Shown: positions 24,101 to 39,100 of the stretch, in pieces
How positions within the stretch are numbered: position 1 is the first letter of the stretch
Layout of the letters: each line of letters begins with the position of its first letter
Origin: Phoronis australis
Taxonomy: Eukaryota; Phoronida; Phoronidae
Direction of reading: 5' to 3'
Assembly: GCA_002633005.1 (NCBI GenBank)
Contig: NMRA01000636.1
Location: forward strand, 109,529 to 173,528
DNA: 64,000 nt
Made by a program: the position numbers and the translations under genes
Notes under the pieces: model-generated
The model's input: the letters and a program-made list of their open reading frames with translations, nothing else
What the model was told of the DNA's origin: nothing
Database searches by the model: none

Positions 24101-27100
24101 TTACTGCTTACTTCGCTACTCACATGAATGTTATAGTGTTGTTCATAATCGCCGCTTTTATAATCATGATTGTTGTCGTCGTCCTTCCCATCGTCTTATT
24201 TTTGCGTAATTTCACCAAGTGTCGCTCCTCCAAGAGCTCTCGCACTGTTGCCAGTTTACCGGGTGCGTGAACAAGACTGCAGGCTATTTCATACTTACTT
24301 GTTGGCTAGTCACATAAATGTTATCATGTTGTTCATAATCTCCGCGTTCATCGTCATCATCGTCCTCGTTGTCCTTCCCATCGTCCTGATTTCGCGTAAT
24401 TTCGCCAAGTGTCGCTCCTCCGAGCGCTCTCGCACTGTTGCCAGTTTACCGGGTGCGTGAACAAGACTGTAGGCTATAAGATCTTACTGATTTGTTTGCT
24501 AGTCACATGGATGTTATCGTGTTGTTCATAATCTCCCCCTTCATCGTCATCATCGTCGAGGTCTTCCTTCCCATCATCCTGTTTTCGTGTAATTTCGCCA
24601 CATGTCACTCCTCCGAGCGCCAGTTTAAACAGTACACACCATGGATTTTTGCACATTTTGAATTACCGGTGGCCACAGACTAAATGAATGACGTAAAATT
24701 TAGCTAAACCCATGTTTATTTTGTGTAATTAGCTCAAAATTTTGATTTTTCTTTCAATTTTGCCAATTTTCACATTTCCCGCCATTTGACGTCATGGGTT
24801 GAACACAAGAGATCAGCGACTAGCATTGAACAATGGTGGATAGCAGTGAATTTGAAAGCGACGACGATTATGAGCAAGAATTGAATGAATACTATGAAGA
24901 AACGTACGGGAATGGAGGCCACGACTGATGAGGAAATGGGGTTGCACGAAAGCGAGAACAAGTTTGATGTGCTTCCGGCTGTGTACTTTTCTACTTTGAG
25001 CCTTACGAACTGGATCCTCCCGCGACAGAAGCGGCCTCGGGCTCGGCGAGTCAACCCAGTCATCCAACAGACGATCCTGAATTAAGAGCTGATGTTTCTG
25101 AATGATAAATATTGTCCTTTATTGAACCAGGCCTTCATCGTAACATCTCCTGTGACTGGAGTCGAAACAGGAGTCCTCAAAGTGGGCAAAACACAGAGTG
25201 ACCCCGGACAGAATCGCTTGGTCCACGATGAGGTCCCACACTCTCGTTCGGCGCACGAAGCGATGCCACTTCTACGCAACGTTGGTGTCCTTCAGAACAC
25301 CGAGACGTTCTCCGCCTGGCTGCTGTTGCTGCAGCCTCCGGCAACACATCTTTTGATCCCTCTACAAACCTTCTCGACGCTAAATGTACTTTGCTTTCAC
25401 TTCACTCTATACACTTTGTCTCTGATCCGAACAGTATGGTGAACGACTTGGGTTCAACCCATGACGTTGTACATAATTATTTTTTTCAATTTTTGCGTGT
25501 TTCTTTATGAGCTGTGCACTAAAGGCACTGAAATCGAGTAAGATATAATAATAAAATTTATTTTGAGGTACTAGAGTCATGTTGTGTACACTTTAACTGG
25601 TGTGAGAACAAGACTGCAGGCTATAAGTTCTTAATGATTTGTTTGCTAGTCACATGAATGTTATCGTGTTGTTCATAATTGCCGCCTTCATCATCAACGT
25701 CGTCATCATCAACGTCGTCGTCCTCCCCATCGTCCTGTTTTCGCGTAATGTCGCCAAGTGTCACTCCTCCGAGCGCTCTCGTTTTTTGTTTGTTCGCACT
25801 CTACAGGTTGTAATTTTCGTCCGATTCACATGAAATTCGCACACTATGTGTAGATCTGGAAGTCCTGGAAGCCTATTGTTTTTGGTCATGATCGGATTCA
25901 AAATGGCAGACGTGGTGGCCATTTAGTTTACGGTTTCAGATTCAAATGCTCATAGTGGCCGCATTTGTCCACGTACAGAGCTGAAACTTGATACGATTAT
26001 TACAGAGCACAAGTACTATACAATTACGCGGTAAATAGTTAAGCTCCGGTCAAAGATGGCGAACATATTAGCAATGGCGCATGCGCACCTCGATATCTGG
26101 CCGAAAACATTTTCTCCTGTGAAGGCGAATTGGTGAACCAATCATTTTCAATTTCATCACCTGTTTGTTTCATTCATTTGATTGGCTATTATAAAAGTTT
26201 GTTTAACCAGAAGTCACGTTCAAGATGGCGGCTTTGGCGCATTTTCACCCATTTTTTATCGTTCTGCAGTGGCATTTTGAACGGGAAGACCAAAGGACGT
26301 GAATTTTTGCATGTGGATTCTTGAAGCATGCTCTTTCAAAAGTTCTGCGATAAAGTTTCTCAATTTAGATAGAGTTTTGAACGAGCTTTCAGAAGACATT
26401 TTCCATTTTTCGGTAGGATGTTTACTTTTTGAATTATTCGAGATTTTCTGATAGCGCTGTTCCTTTGTTGAGCGCTCTTGCTGCATGGATGCTGCTTTAG
26501 CTTCTATTGAACAAGACTGTAGCCTATTTCTTACTGATTTATGACATCTAAGTTCGTCATATGAATGTTACAATGTTGTTCATCCTCATCACCATCGTCA
26601 TCTTCGTCGTCTTTTCAGTTAACATCGGCAAGTGTCGCTCCAGACTGTAGCCTATTTCTTATTGATTTCTGACCTCGTCCTTCATCATGAGTGATATAAG
26701 GATCATCATCACCACGGTCATCGCCATATTCATCATCTTCGTCGTCATCTCTATCATCGTCTTTTCAGTTAATTTCACAAAGTTTCGCTCCTCAGAGCGC
26801 TTTCATTTTTTGTTTGTTCGCACTCTACAAGTCGCATTTTTCGTCTGATTTCCACGAAATTCAAACACAAACTGTATTCCTGGAAGTACTGGAACCCTAT
26901 CATTTTTCGTCATTATCACATCCACGATGGCGGACATGGCCATTTTGTTTCCGATTTCAGGTTCAGATACTCAGAGAGGCCGCCTACTATGACGTACACG
27001 GCTGAAAATTGGCACAAAAATATAGAAGTAGACAAGAGCAATAAAAAAACGCGAAATCATGAACTTACAGTCAAAGATGGCGGAAATATTGGCAATTGCA

Positions 27101-30100
27101 CATGCGCACCTCGATTTCAGGCTAAAACTGTATTTCTTGTAGAGTGCACATTATGGGACAAATTGCTTCGAAATTTTTCAGGAATTAGTTTCTTACCACA
27201 AGCTATTATCCTATGCTGCGAAACTGGAAGATGGCGGATCTAGCGCATTTTGATCCATTTTCAGTCGTGCTGGAGTGCCCTTTTAAATGGGAAGTGAAAA
27301 TTATGTGAATTTTTGCGTGAGTATTCTCTGAGGTATACTCTTTCAAATGGCCTTGAACAATTTTTTCTCAGACTTACTGTTTTTTGAGTTATTTGACGTT
27401 CAATTTAAAAAAAGGTAAAATTTAAAAAAATTTCAAAAATTTTAGTGAATTCTGCAAACCTATCCTGTTAGATACTTTTGAACGGGCTTTCAGGATATAA
27501 TTTCCGCTTTTCACTAGGACGTCTACTTTTCGAATTATTTGAGATTTCCTGATGGCACTGCTCCTTGGTCAAGCTTCTATCGATCAAAACTGTAGCCTAT
27601 TTCTTACTGATTTCTGACATCATCGCTAATCATATGAATGTTATCATGTTGCTCATAATCGCCGCCTTTATCATTATAATCATCATCGTCGTCGTTATGT
27701 TATGATAGTTGTTCCTTTGTTTATTAAGACTGCCTAACAGTTTTTGTAGAGTTAACAACAAACATGGCGACTACCAAGTGAATAAATGTCTGGCTGCTAT
27801 CTCACGCTGTTGTTGTGGCAAAACATATTACATGGTGGCAGCGGTGAGCCATTGGTGAATAATCGTTTACAAATCGTACCATGGCTACTAGTGGCAGTGC
27901 TAGCGGCAGCTCTGAACCCCCTGTTTGTAAATGTACCCATGCCACCGCCCCTCTCGACCAGCAGGCACATGCCGTCTAGATAGGGCGCCAAACAAAATAC
28001 GTGCAGCTACATTACGTACATGCCTAGGTCATGACTCACTTGACTTACTAGATAGTCTACCCCTCACTGAATCAGAGCAGCAAGATTCCACTGAAACACT
28101 CTTAGACGAGCTATAGCCGACTGCTATGTGGGCAAGATGAGTGAAACGTTTGAACGCTATCAGTTTGGAAAATATAGTCAGTCGGAAAATGAACCTATTG
28201 ATACATATGTCGCTGAGTTGCGTCGGCTTGTCAAGTCATACAATTATGGCAGCCTGACAGTCTCATACCTGACCATATGGTCCTCGTATTGGAAGTGATG
28301 CAGTGCAAAGAAAGTTTTTGCAGACTGTTGAATTAACCATTCATAAATGTATTGACATCTGCAAAGCCGCAGAAGCAGCTGATCACCATTTACACAGAAG
28401 ACATGAATGCAAAGTTCCTAACATCAAAATTTTTGTATCAAGCAAAGTACACTTTACAATAAACATTGTGAAATTGCCTGATAACAATTTGGACGAAGCG
28501 TTTTTTTTTTTGTCTGTTCAGGCGACACCAGTCATCCTCCAGGGGATTCCTATATGGAACCATATTAGACTGTGTGCAAATAAATTGAATAAAAAGTTCT
28601 AAAGGTAGTGATTTTGATCAATTTCTAAAAAATTTTTCCAAGTAATTCATAATTCTCACTTGATTTATCAGACCTGGCCCGGTCTCCAATCTACGTACTC
28701 AGACTCGAATCATACTCTAACTCACACTTCACACTCAACTCGAGCACAGACTCAGCTTTGGTGTATTCAATGTCATACTCAAAAAATCTGTACTCGAAAT
28801 TTCGAGCACGTAGTCAGTTTTCGAGTATACTCTAAGTGAAGTGTATTTCATCTCTTAGATTTCGAGTACAATTTTGAGTAAAAAATCCGAGTATATGCTC
28901 CAAATTTCAAGTTTGGTTTGGCAGTGTGCTTGAAATCGTACTCGAAAATAAATACGGCGGATGTGAGACACAGACAAGTTATTCCATGAGTGAAAGAAGA
29001 AAATATCGAAAGACCAGTGAGAGACACAGCAAAATCCTTGGAAAATTTAAGTCCTCATACCATATTACAGAGTTTGAGACACTAACTTCCTTTTGAAACC
29101 TTCTTCATCTTAACTCGCCGTATTACCGCACTTCTTTGCCTCCAATTTTTAAACTCCTTCTTACTCTACGATTCCTGGCAACTGTCGAATTCTTATCCCA
29201 TGTCGGCGAGTCATTACATTAGTCAAAAGCAGTTGTGGGGAGGGGGCTGCCCAGATTGCAATGCGTGTGCAGCCTATTGTATGGTTTCTCAAAGACGAGG
29301 AAGCGAGGAAACAACAGTTTGCTTCCCTGTCAGGTAGCCTACATTTCACATTATAGTTTTAATCATCGATAATTCCTCAATTCCCGATTGGTATTCCACA
29401 CTTTGTTTGCCGATTTCTAAGTAGACGTCTCATCCCATTCACCAGTAAACTCTGAATGCCTGCACATGTAGTGTTTTTTAACTCATGCCAAATGTCAACT
29501 AACTTGATACAACCTGGTAAAATGCAAAGATACAATATCAAAGTTTTGACATCAGCATAGGCCTACACAATGAGTTACTATATCAAGACTAAATTAGCAA
29601 GAGAGAAAATGGGTTGACCAGGAAGCAAACAACTAAGGCCAAAAAATGTCGACTAGCGTTTGGGCTCTGACGTGGACAACGGGCTAACTAGAGAAGAATG
29701 CCACCACAGGCAATTAAGGTACAAACTTTTGAAATTCGACCACTTGTCAAGGAATATGTGCAGTTCGAACTCTCCCTTAAAAATGTTGGTTGCAGGCCTG
29801 TGATATGGTACCTGACCCCCGTGCCCGGGTCACTGGCCCACCACTGCATTACTGAGAACGAAAATTTCAATATGCCGTCAATAGTTGGTGTGACCATACC
29901 AGTTTTAGGAGTAAATGTGTCAAGTGTAGGGGAGAATGAACTCATTTTGCTCCCTGGCTAAATCAGACACTGAAATTGTGGATGCTCCAATCCGGCCGTT
30001 ACTTTCTTTCATGTGATAAGCTGTTACAAATTTCTTTCGGGAGATAAGGAACTCAAGAAGTAAAGCTTAATAATTGGCAAATGTATCAAGGAATGGTATA

Positions 30101-33100
30101 AGAATATTGTATTGAAACTGAAGAAATGAATAACAGTTACAGAACATTGAGTATTCTACGTTATACTCTTGTAACTATAGCAACAGCAGACGATAATGTA
30201 GTTGCTAGTGTAGTCTATGTGAATAGGGAACGCTGAATCAGCGCGACTTCGCGTGGTTTTGCATTTCACATTATAAAGAGTTCCATAGCAACTCAAGTAC
30301 GATTCTCAGATTCTAGTACGTTTGGAGTCTACTCGAAATGCGACAATAAATACGCTTTTTTGAGTACGACTCCAGTGAGCACGATTTTGAGTATGAAATC
30401 TCGGGTAAGAGTATGAGTCTGAGTACGGAGATTGGAGACCGGGCGGGCCCTGACACAGGATGGGAAGTGATGATGATCACATAAAAACTAGACTTCCTCA
30501 AAATATGAAACATCTCAGTGCTGAGAAATGTCATATGATACAGAGATATCCAGCATATACATGACATGAAGATAACTGGAAATCAATCACAGTATTTATT
30601 AATAGTGACAACTGCCCTTGTGAAACCACTGTAGACATTCTCAGGATGCAAAACCACACTGGTTAGCTTGTCTGCATGCCAAGACTTTGCAAAACCAGTC
30701 TACATAAATTAAATCATCTTCCAATAACAAGTAGTTGCTATAGTAACTGATCCGTGACAAATTGCCCAACTGCAATCAAATTTATTATGATTTTTTATTT
30801 ATATATTTCATTAGTATAAGTAAGTACAATGGCCAACATTACTGCCTGGAAATCGAATTAGCATTAAATCTTAACATTATATCATTACGAAGGAAGGGAC
30901 ATTCTAAACTAGAAATAAAAAGAAAATGTTGACTTCTGTGCCATCAATTTGTAGAAAATGTTTTAACAGATCAGGGACGTCATGACAATTACTTCCCGAA
31001 ATAAAAAATTCATTCTAATCAAAGCAAGGAACCAGATGTACGAGATAAGCAGGGCTCGACATAACGAGCTGCAGGTCGCATTTGCGACCTGAAATTTGGA
31101 AATGCGAGCTGATATTTTTGTCAGCTCGTATCAAGTCGCAAAATGCGACCTGGAATTTGCAACGAATGCGAGCTGAGTTTTTACACTTCTCAACAGATAA
31201 CTGGCACATACAAAGCAGCTCTTGTTAATCCGACCGTTATTTGGTCGTTGCCAAATCCAAGTTCAAAACAACACTAACGAGAACAGCCCTCTCGATGACT
31301 TGTAAGCAAGTCGCGTGAACATGGGATATGCAGAATCGATCTTCGACGCGTTTCATTGGCTAACACTTTTGGCCACTTTTGTAAATTCCCAAATTCGCCG
31401 AAGAAAGTTTCGGGCCACTGCTTAACACGTGATAAAACTTCACAAAACAACGGTGTTTCTATTAATTCTTAAGCGTTCAACTTACCAAACTTTGTGGTGG
31501 ACAAAAATGTTTATTTTTCACATAAGATGTCCTTATTACATGTACCAAATAACCACGACAATATCCCTCATCGCACTGCGGCACCGTTAGCGCGCAAACG
31601 GTCCCGGCACACAATCGTGACTTAGACTGAGATGTGCTTCTCCTTTTTATCGTATTAGACAGCCAAAGTGAAAATGACAACCTTATTAATCGCCAAACGA
31701 CGGTCACGTCTTTACTTTCAGTTGCCAAGAAATTCTCAAACCCCTTACTTGTTTCTGGGGCTACGGGCGCGAAATATGATTTGTCTTTCACACGTACGTT
31801 GCCAACGTAAAGTGTAGGCCTACTCCAGCGATGAGCATGGGCGTGAACTCACGCACGCGCACCATTTCAAAGAACAGCGACAGTCCTAAATGAAAGAGTA
31901 TACCGGCTTGGCTCTGGTTTATTTGAAAATAAACTCAGATTCCCAGCGGTTATAAAAGACCCGATGTACCGGGACCGATATACATTGTAACCCCGAGAAC
32001 TGACGTTTTCCTGTTCCGATGTTTCCCGAGGTCGATGTTCTGTAAATCCTGTATTCTATGCCCGTAGCCAGTTATTGCAACTAAACTGGCACTAGATGCG
32101 AAATTGTGGTTCAAGTTAGCGAACTTTTCATTCTTCTCTTTATACCCCCCNNNNNNNNNNNNNNNNNNNNNNNNNNNNNNNNNNNNNNNNNNNNNNNNNN
32201 NNNNNNNNNNNNNNNNNNNNNNNNNNNNNNNNNNNNNNNNNNNNNNNNNNNNNNNNNNNNNNNNNNNNNNNNNNNNNNNNNNNNNNNNNNNNNNNNNNNN
32301 NNNNNNNNTTGTGACTGACCTATTTTTCCCGTACTTGGAAGGTATTGCGGAGCAAACTCGCCATTACCCGAGTTAGTTTGAATCGTTAACGACTTTGATG
32401 ACAGCCAGTAGCAGGCCAGATCTAAAAATATCCCGGATACTTTTTCAAGGGACATTTTCTCCCTTTTCACATTGCAAATTTAGCTACTCGAATGCAAAAG
32501 TCAGTTAGAGAGCACTGATTCAACTTTCACGTCGGCAACTTGCCTTGCGCTCTACAGTCTTTCAATGGCGGTTGTGAAGAACAGTAAGGCCGTACCTGCA
32601 TGAATAAAGTCAATTTTGAGATCCGAAATTTGTGAGTATTTAACACTGCAGGTAAGAGCATAATCTAAACATTTTCTCGATGATCTAAAAAATCTATTTT
32701 GGCGCGTAAAAATGGCGGGAAAATTTTGCGGCCTGGCATTTAGGAATGCGAGCTGGATTTCGAAAATGCGACCTGGGATTTTGGCTAGGTCGCAAAATGC
32801 GACCTGGCGATTTTAATAGCGTCGAGCCCTGGTAAGTGAAAGTAGGTCGTAAATAACTAATAATTTATCATTTGGGGGATTTCAAAGCTATTTTACTTAG
32901 GCAGGGTTGAAACATTAGCAACAACAAATGAGACTTATCTCTCCTATTGACTCGTCTGGTTGTGCATACCTAGACAACCAGATAATGCGAGAATATTTTG
33001 AATGAATATGCATGGTAGGTGGATGAAATCAACTTTGTTATCAAAAGATTCCAACAAGGACAATCGGGATGAAGATGAAGGAAATCAAACAGACCAAATG

Positions 33101-36100
33101 GCCGGTGTTCAAAGGAATGTATTTCCACTGATCTGATATCAAAGACCACAGTGCTACCAACCAACAATCACTACAACCTGAAACATTTGTAGGCTTCTTG
33201 TCACCTAGCACTCACATGGGAAATTCCCCTAGCATTTTGGAACTTTGATAATCATACTTAAATCATTGTTACATTACGACTGTAATGCAGCCTAAATTTA
33301 TTACTGGAAAACTTCAGCATCTTTTGACATCAAAGCGATATTACTGAGAATGCAATTAGTATTTAAATTGTCTAAGTGGCCTTTAAACATTTTCTTTCTA
33401 CTTAAGTCCCTGTTTCTTCCGTTTGTAATCAATTCAAAGTCCCAAAATGTATTAAATTATATAAAACTATCAGTGTGTCAAACAAAGCCTTGAGGATATA
33501 GCTGATAATCACAACAACCTTCCTTATCTTAGGTAACACAAGGACACTGAAATGGGGCAACAAATATTTCAGTGATGTTGAAGGGATATAGTGCACAAAA
33601 CTTGGTGGGCTTTTTGTTGAATCGTCACTGACTGAACCTCTTAAGTCATTCTTTTTGACGTCTTTTCAATGTTAACACCCCTTGGGTGATAGTCAAGAGC
33701 AACGTTGAAATGCACCTCAACTGCAAAACAAATGGTGTACTTCTAATGGTGTTTTTAGTATCAGAAAAATGACCATTAGATGGCGCAGAATATGTCAAAC
33801 TTGTCAGAAATTGGGGAAAGCAATGTCGTCCCTTTGTTGCAAAACTGTTTGTCAAATTTCATGAAAACTGACCAAGAAACTCCAAATATACAGAAGCAGA
33901 CATAAAAAACAAATTGCTATTAAAAGGCATAGCGGTAGTTAAATCCATCCATCTGATGTCAATTTCATAGGAATAGACTTGACACATTGAGATCTTGCAA
34001 GGGATTTAGCAGATAGACTCAAAAATAATTGACATGGCCACGAACTGGCATAAAATACGGATATCAAAAATTTACTAAAATTTTTTAAATTGCCACCGGG
34101 TGGCGGAGAATACATCAAATCCATACGAAAACAAGAAGGCATCATCATCTCTTTAATTGAAACCTATGTGCTAAATTTAATGAAAATCTATCAAGACACT
34201 GGGAAGGATAGAGGCAAGCATAAAAAAGAGAATAGCAGCCAGAGGGCACACATGCAGCCGGATTGGTCTGAAACTAGTCGTCATTCATTATCATCTCCAT
34301 AGGAAGCTACCTGCCAAATTTCACAAAGATAGTCCAAAGAGTTAAAATGATGCAGCCGTGGACACAAAAAACAAGCGCAAAGCAGAGCGATAATATGCGC
34401 CCAACAATGCACCACAAACGGTGTGCTTAAAAGGTTGTTTATTTGTATCATGAAAATGGCCGCAAGATAGCACAAAATATAATGAATCCATCCGAAAACA
34501 GGAACATGCCATCATTTCTTTAATAGAAAGCTATTTACTAAATTTTGTGCACATCTGTAAAGGAACTTTAATCAGAGAAACCAAGGAAAACGGGAAAAAA
34601 TGAAATAGCCACTAGGGGGCACAGCATTCGTCAGAACAGTCTAAAAGTCGTCTTCGTCAGTTCTTAACTTCATATAAATTAACTTACTAAATATAATAAA
34701 GATCCTGCAGTGGGTTTCAGAAATACAGCTATAAACACAAAACAAAACAAAATTGCCAGTACAAGACACCACAGCAGCTGAAGTCATTGTCACCCATTCC
34801 CTTCACAGTGAGAACATATACGCCAATTTTCAAAATCACCCTTAGAATGGTTTGATTGAAAGAGGGACACTCAAAAACAGCAACAAGAGCAACAGGGAGC
34901 GTTGAAAAGCGCCCACACATGCATCGCAAATGGTGTGCTTTTAGGGTAGCTTATTTGAGTCATAAAATGGGAACTAGACGGCGCAAAAACGTACAGACTG
35001 TCCGAAAATGGGAACATGTCATTGCTTCTTTAATAGAAAGCTATACACCAAATTTCATAGAAATCCGTCACGGAACTTCAGAGAAATAAAGGAAAACAGA
35101 ATAAAATAACATTGCCACTAGGGGGCACAGTGTTCCTTGGATCCGCCTGAAAGTCATCATTGTCTGTTATTCGCTTCATATAAATAAACCTACTAAATTT
35201 AATAAAGATCCTGCAGTGGGTTTAGGAGACACAGCTATGGACAAAAAACAAAAATAAAACGAGAGCGCTCGGAGGAGCGACACTTGGCGGAATTTATCGA
35301 AAAGACGACGATGAGGGAGACGACGATAATCATGACGATCAAGACGGCAATTATTAATAACACGATAACATTCACGTGACTTGCGAAGAAATCAAATAGA
35401 GAGCATACAATCAACTACAATAAAGAACAATAGATGGCGCAACATGACGGACGAGCCATGTCTTTTCCCACATTCTAAAATAGGTGGCGCTATGTGACAG
35501 TCTGCAAAGCAAAGTTATGTTTACAATAAGTATTTGGCTTGAAATTGTACAGTCTACAGAGCGCTATTCAGCCACAGTAGGACAGTGCTGGCTGGGTCAG
35601 TCTGGGTCAACTAGGCACAACCAAAACAAAGTTAACTGAAAGCCAGCCAGCTGGGTCCTTGCATAGATGACCGAATTGCAACAACGGTATCCGTAAATCT
35701 CGAACAATTCAAAAAGTAGACGTTGTAGCACAAAATGGAAAATATCTTCTGAAAGCCCATTCAAAATTCTATCTAAAGTGCTAGTTTGGCAAACACGATA
35801 GCATTCATGTGACTAGCGAAGAAATCAAATAGAGAGCATACAATCAACTACAATAAAGAACAATAGATGGCGCAACATGACGGTCCAGTCTACAGTAGGA
35901 CAGTGCTGGCTGGGTCAGTCTGGGTCAACTAGGCATAACCAAAACATAGCGAACTGAAACCAGCCAGCTGCGTGCTTGCATAGTGGACCGAAGGAACAAC
36001 GGTATCCGAAAATCTCGAATAATTCAAAAGTAGACGTCGTAGCACAAAATGGAAAATATCTTTTGAAAGCCCGTTCAAAACTATCTAAAATGGTAGTTTG

Positions 36101-39100
36101 GCAAACACGATAACATTCATGTGACTAGCGAAGAAATCAAATAGAGAGCATACAATCAACTACAATAAACAACAATAGATGGCGCAACATGACGGACGAG
36201 CCATGCTTTACAGTAGGACAGTGCTGGCTGGGTCAGTCTGGGTCAACTAGGCATAATCAACACAAAGTGAACTGAAAGCCAGCCAGCTGTGTGCTTGCAT
36301 AAGTGAACGAAGGAACAAAGGCATCCGAAAATCTCGAATAAATCAAAAAGTAGACGTCGTAGCGCAAAATGGAAAATATCTTCTGAAAGCCCGTTCAAAA
36401 TTCTATATAAAGTGATAGTTTGGCAAAAAACAAAATAAATTTTCGAGAAAATTGAAAATTTGACGGTTTTTTTGAAATTCAAAGTCAAATAACTCGAAAA
36501 CGGTAAGTCTGAGAAATACGCTCTCGCAGACTTTTTGAAAGGCCATACTTCAAGGAATCCACATGCAAAAATTCACGTCATTTACAATCGTCCCGTTAAA
36601 AATGCGACACCAGAGCGATTGAAACCGTGCGAACATGCGCCACAGCCGCCAGTTTGGAAGTGACTTCCGGTTCCATAAATTTTTATTAAAGGTTATTAAA
36701 CTCAACAAACACGTGACCTGTTTGAAAGTGATTGGTTTGCAAATGCGCCCTCTACAGGAGAAAACATTTTTAGCCATATTTCGGGGTGCGCATGCGCCAC
36801 GTCCAATATTTCCGCCATCTGTAACCGGAAGTCAACGATTTTTTGCACAATTGTAGCACATGCGTTCTAGTATATTCGTACCAATTTTCAGCCATGTACG
36901 TCGAAAAATGCGGCCTCTACGAGCATTTGAGTGTGAAATCGGATACAAAATGGCCGCCACGTCCGCCATTTTGTATCCGATCATGACCAAAAACAATAGG
37001 CTTCCAGGACTTTTGGATCTACACGTCGTGTGCAAGTTTCGAGAAAATCAGACGAAAATTGCGACCTGTAGATTGCGAACAAACAAAAAAACTCCCTGTC
37101 AGACCAACATAGTTGACTGAATTCGAAGAATTCTGCCAAGTAACTACCACTAGGAAGTGCCAGAGTGGTCTAAGTCGTCATCATCAATCGTCCTCTTCAC
37201 ACTGAGAACATATACTGTAATTTTCAAAACCATCCTTAGAATGATCTGGTTGATAGAGGTAGACGCAAAAAAACAAACTCGAACACAGCAAAAATGAACA
37301 CTAGGTGGCGCACAGTACTTTGACTCCATCCAAAAACGGGAGAATAGCGTCATCTCACCAATAGATGCCAATATTCAAAATTTTATGAAACTCTGTTGAG
37401 GACCTTTGAAGATACAGAGGTAAACGTAAAACTAAAATTGCCACCAAGGGGCATACCAGTAGTCAGATCCATCCCAAATTCTTCGACGTTCGTTGTCGAC
37501 ATCATATAAACACACTTCTTAAATTTAGTAAAGATCCTTCAAACGGTTTAGGAGATTCAGCTATGGGCGCAAAAAAAAACTGCCACTAGGATGCGCCACA
37601 GTAGTCAAAGTCATTGGAAAATCATCGACAGACGTCTACTTCATAGTCAACGCATACATGCCAATTTTCACAATTATCCTGAAAGCGGTTTGGTTGATAG
37701 AGGGGTGGACACCAAAGAACAGACTCAAAAACAGTACAAATGGCCACTAGGTGGTCCAAACTAGGTCGAATCCATCTGAAAACGGAAAGATGGCGTCACC
37801 TCACTAACAGAAGCCTGTACACCAAATTTTATGAAAATACGTTAGTGAAGATGCTACAAACGGTTAAGGAGATATAGCCATAAGCGAAAAAAAAACTGCC
37901 AGTAGGAGACGCCACAGAAGTCAAAGTTGTCAGAAAATCACCGTCAATCTTTCTCTTTACAGTAAGAGCATACACGCCAATTTTCCCAATCATGCTTAGA
38001 ACGGTTTAGTTGGTAGAAGGGTGGACGTCAAAAAACAGACTCAACAACAGTAAAAGTGACACTAGGTGGCGCAAACTACGTCAAATCCATCCGAAAACGG
38101 GAGGATACCGTCGTCTCACTAATAGATGCCTATATACCAAATTTCATGAAAATACCTTGAGGACCTTTGAAGACAGAGGTAAACTTAAAAAAGTAAAATT
38201 GCCACTAGGGGGCACACTGGTAGTCGGATCCGTACGAAAGTTCGCTCATGCCATCCCATTCATGAAAGGAACACATGTGCACAGTTTCATGAGCATACAT
38301 CAATCAGTTTTGAAGATAGAGCAGCGGACGCTGGATGCCGGACGGACGCTGGACGGATGCCAGACGGACGGACGCAGATGACGGCATAATACGTCCACAT
38401 ATAAATATGTGGGCGCATAAAAATGCACACTAGATGGTGCAAAATACACCAAATCCATTTGAAAATGAGAGAATGGCGTCATCTCACCAATACATGCCTA
38501 TAGACCAAATTTTATGAAAATCCGTGGAGGACCTTTGAAGATACAGAGGTAATGGTAAAAAACTAAAATTACCATTAAAGGACACACCAGTAGTCAGATC
38601 CGTCTGAAAGTCGTCATTGTCTGTTGTCAACTTCATATAAATTCACTTGCTAAATTTTGTAAAGATGTTGCAGGGGGTTTAGGAGATACAGCCATGGGTG
38701 CAAAAAAATTGCCACTAGGATGCGCCTCAGTAGTCAACGTTGTCAGAAAACCATCGTCACCCATCTTTTTCATAGTAAGAAGATACATGCCAAATTTCAC
38801 AATCATCCTTAAAGGGTTTTGGTTGATAGAGGGGCGGAGTCTAAAAACAGATTTGAAAACAGCAAAAATGGCCACTAGGTGGTGCAAAATACCTTGAATT
38901 CATCCGGAAACGAAAAGATAGCGTCATCTCGATAATATATGCCTGTATGCCAAATTTTATGAAAATCCGTTGAGAGGTAAACATAAAAAACACTAGGGGA
39001 AACACCAGTAGTCGGATCCGTCCGAAAGTAAGCTTATGCTGTCCCATCCAAAAAAGGAATACATGTGCAAAATTTCATGAACATACATCAAAGGGTTTTG

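Noticed and set aside
24010-24460. Hydrophobic ORFs resembling single-pass membrane proteins ([20 protein letters not shown])
   Set aside because: The hydrophobicity comes from translating ATC/GTC/TTC triplet-rich tandem units of family B; the 'proteins' repeat with the satellite unit.
29688-29961. Overlapping 85-87 codon ORFs on both strands inside the 28.7-30.5 kb element
   Set aside because: One may be a transposon gene fragment, but neither shows a motif I can name, so I did not list it as a gene.
32104-32470. ORFs spanning the N run
   Set aside because: They consist mostly of undetermined residues.
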